Source: Bacillota bacterium
Lineage (GTDB): Bacteria; Bacillota; Clostridia; Peptostreptococcales; Anaerovoracaceae
DNA: 6,329 bases
NCBI GenBank assembly: GCA_017431395.1
Contig: JAFRLD010000084.1
Coordinates: 1-6,329, forward strand
Reading direction: 5' to 3'
Made by a program: the position numbers and the translations under genes. The notes under the pieces are model-generated. The model worked only from the letters and a program-made list of their open reading frames with translations, did not search any database and was not told the origin of the DNA. Shown piece after piece: positions 6,127-6,329 of the stretch (position 1 is its first letter; the number at the start of each line of letters is the position of its first letter).

Positions 6127-6329
6127 TTTCGAGGCCAAAAATGACATTTGGAGCAAAAGCCATGACAAAGAAATCCATGCGCAAATGAGTCATCCGCTGC
6201 GCGAAGGATCATGGGCAGAAATCAGATCGGTCCTTGAAATTCCAAGCTTCTCATGGAGCAAAGGCTGGTCCGTCCCTTCCTGCAAAACAGTCCTGTTATC
6301 AGAATATTGCAGACAATCATCCGGCTTTC

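Larger units (their letters stand above)
5871..6329. other. Gene-poor region holding a cluster of 50-base repeats
   Basis: These 459 bases contain no gene I can support. Up to 6126 the region is mainly the three 50-base repeats and AT-rich spacers of 67 and 25 bases. From 6127 to the right edge there are no RNA-gene signatures, no clear promoter and no recognisable protein. Two frames on opposite strands stay open to the edge (plus from ATG 6185; minus ending with a stop at 6190-6192), and neither gives a product I recognise. The minus one could be the tail of a gene that lies mostly beyond the window. Confidence 0.6.

Noticed and set aside
6185..6329. Plus-strand frame from ATG 6185 running to the edge
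   Set aside because: No ribosome binding site, a Ser-, Trp- and Cys-rich product with no recognisable motif, and a competing minus-strand frame over the same bases.

Overview
The window looks like a chromosomal segment from a Gram-positive bacterium of fairly high GC content, most likely a member of the Bacillota (Clostridia). The evidence is the gene order pyrH-frr-uppS-cdsA-dxr-rseP, strong AGGAGG-type ribosome binding sites, a site-2 protease with a single visible PDZ domain, and use of the MEP isoprenoid pathway. The phylum call is inference from sequence feel and synteny; no search was run. Every recognisable gene lies on the minus strand, so the reading order runs from the right of the window to the left.

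Right part (about 5871-6329): 459 bases without a gene I can support. It holds three copies of a 50-base repeat (5885-5934, 6002-6051, 6077-6126). Each copy is bounded by the inverted ends CGCGGCTAA and TTAGCCGCG. Two copies are direct and 92% identical; the third is inverted and more diverged. This is the least ordinary part of the window. Just downstream (5598-5870) is a short, AT-richer reading frame resembling the C-terminal beta-sandwich end of a bacterial surface protein, possibly a remnant.

Middle part (4988-5563): a complete 5-formyltetrahydrofolate cyclo-ligase gene, followed by a 100-base gap with a plausible sigma-A promoter that fires toward pyrH.

Left part (1-4887): the conserved operon. 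pyrH (UMP kinase) and frr (ribosome recycling factor) are followed by uppS, cdsA, dxr and the start of rseP, which runs off the left edge. PyrH feeds pyrimidine nucleotide (ultimately CTP) supply, CdsA uses CTP to make CDP-diacylglycerol, Dxr commits carbon to isoprenoids, UppS makes the undecaprenyl carrier for cell-wall synthesis, and RseP cleaves membrane-embedded substrates. The group therefore links translation, nucleotides and envelope building. Spacing is tight (12-81 bases, with one 4-base overlap). Hairpins sit in the frr-uppS gap (strong) and the cdsA-dxr gap (weaker). The usual upstream partners rpsB and tsf are not next to pyrH here.

I see no convincing new biological system. The repeat cluster and the surface-protein-like fragment beside it are the best leads.
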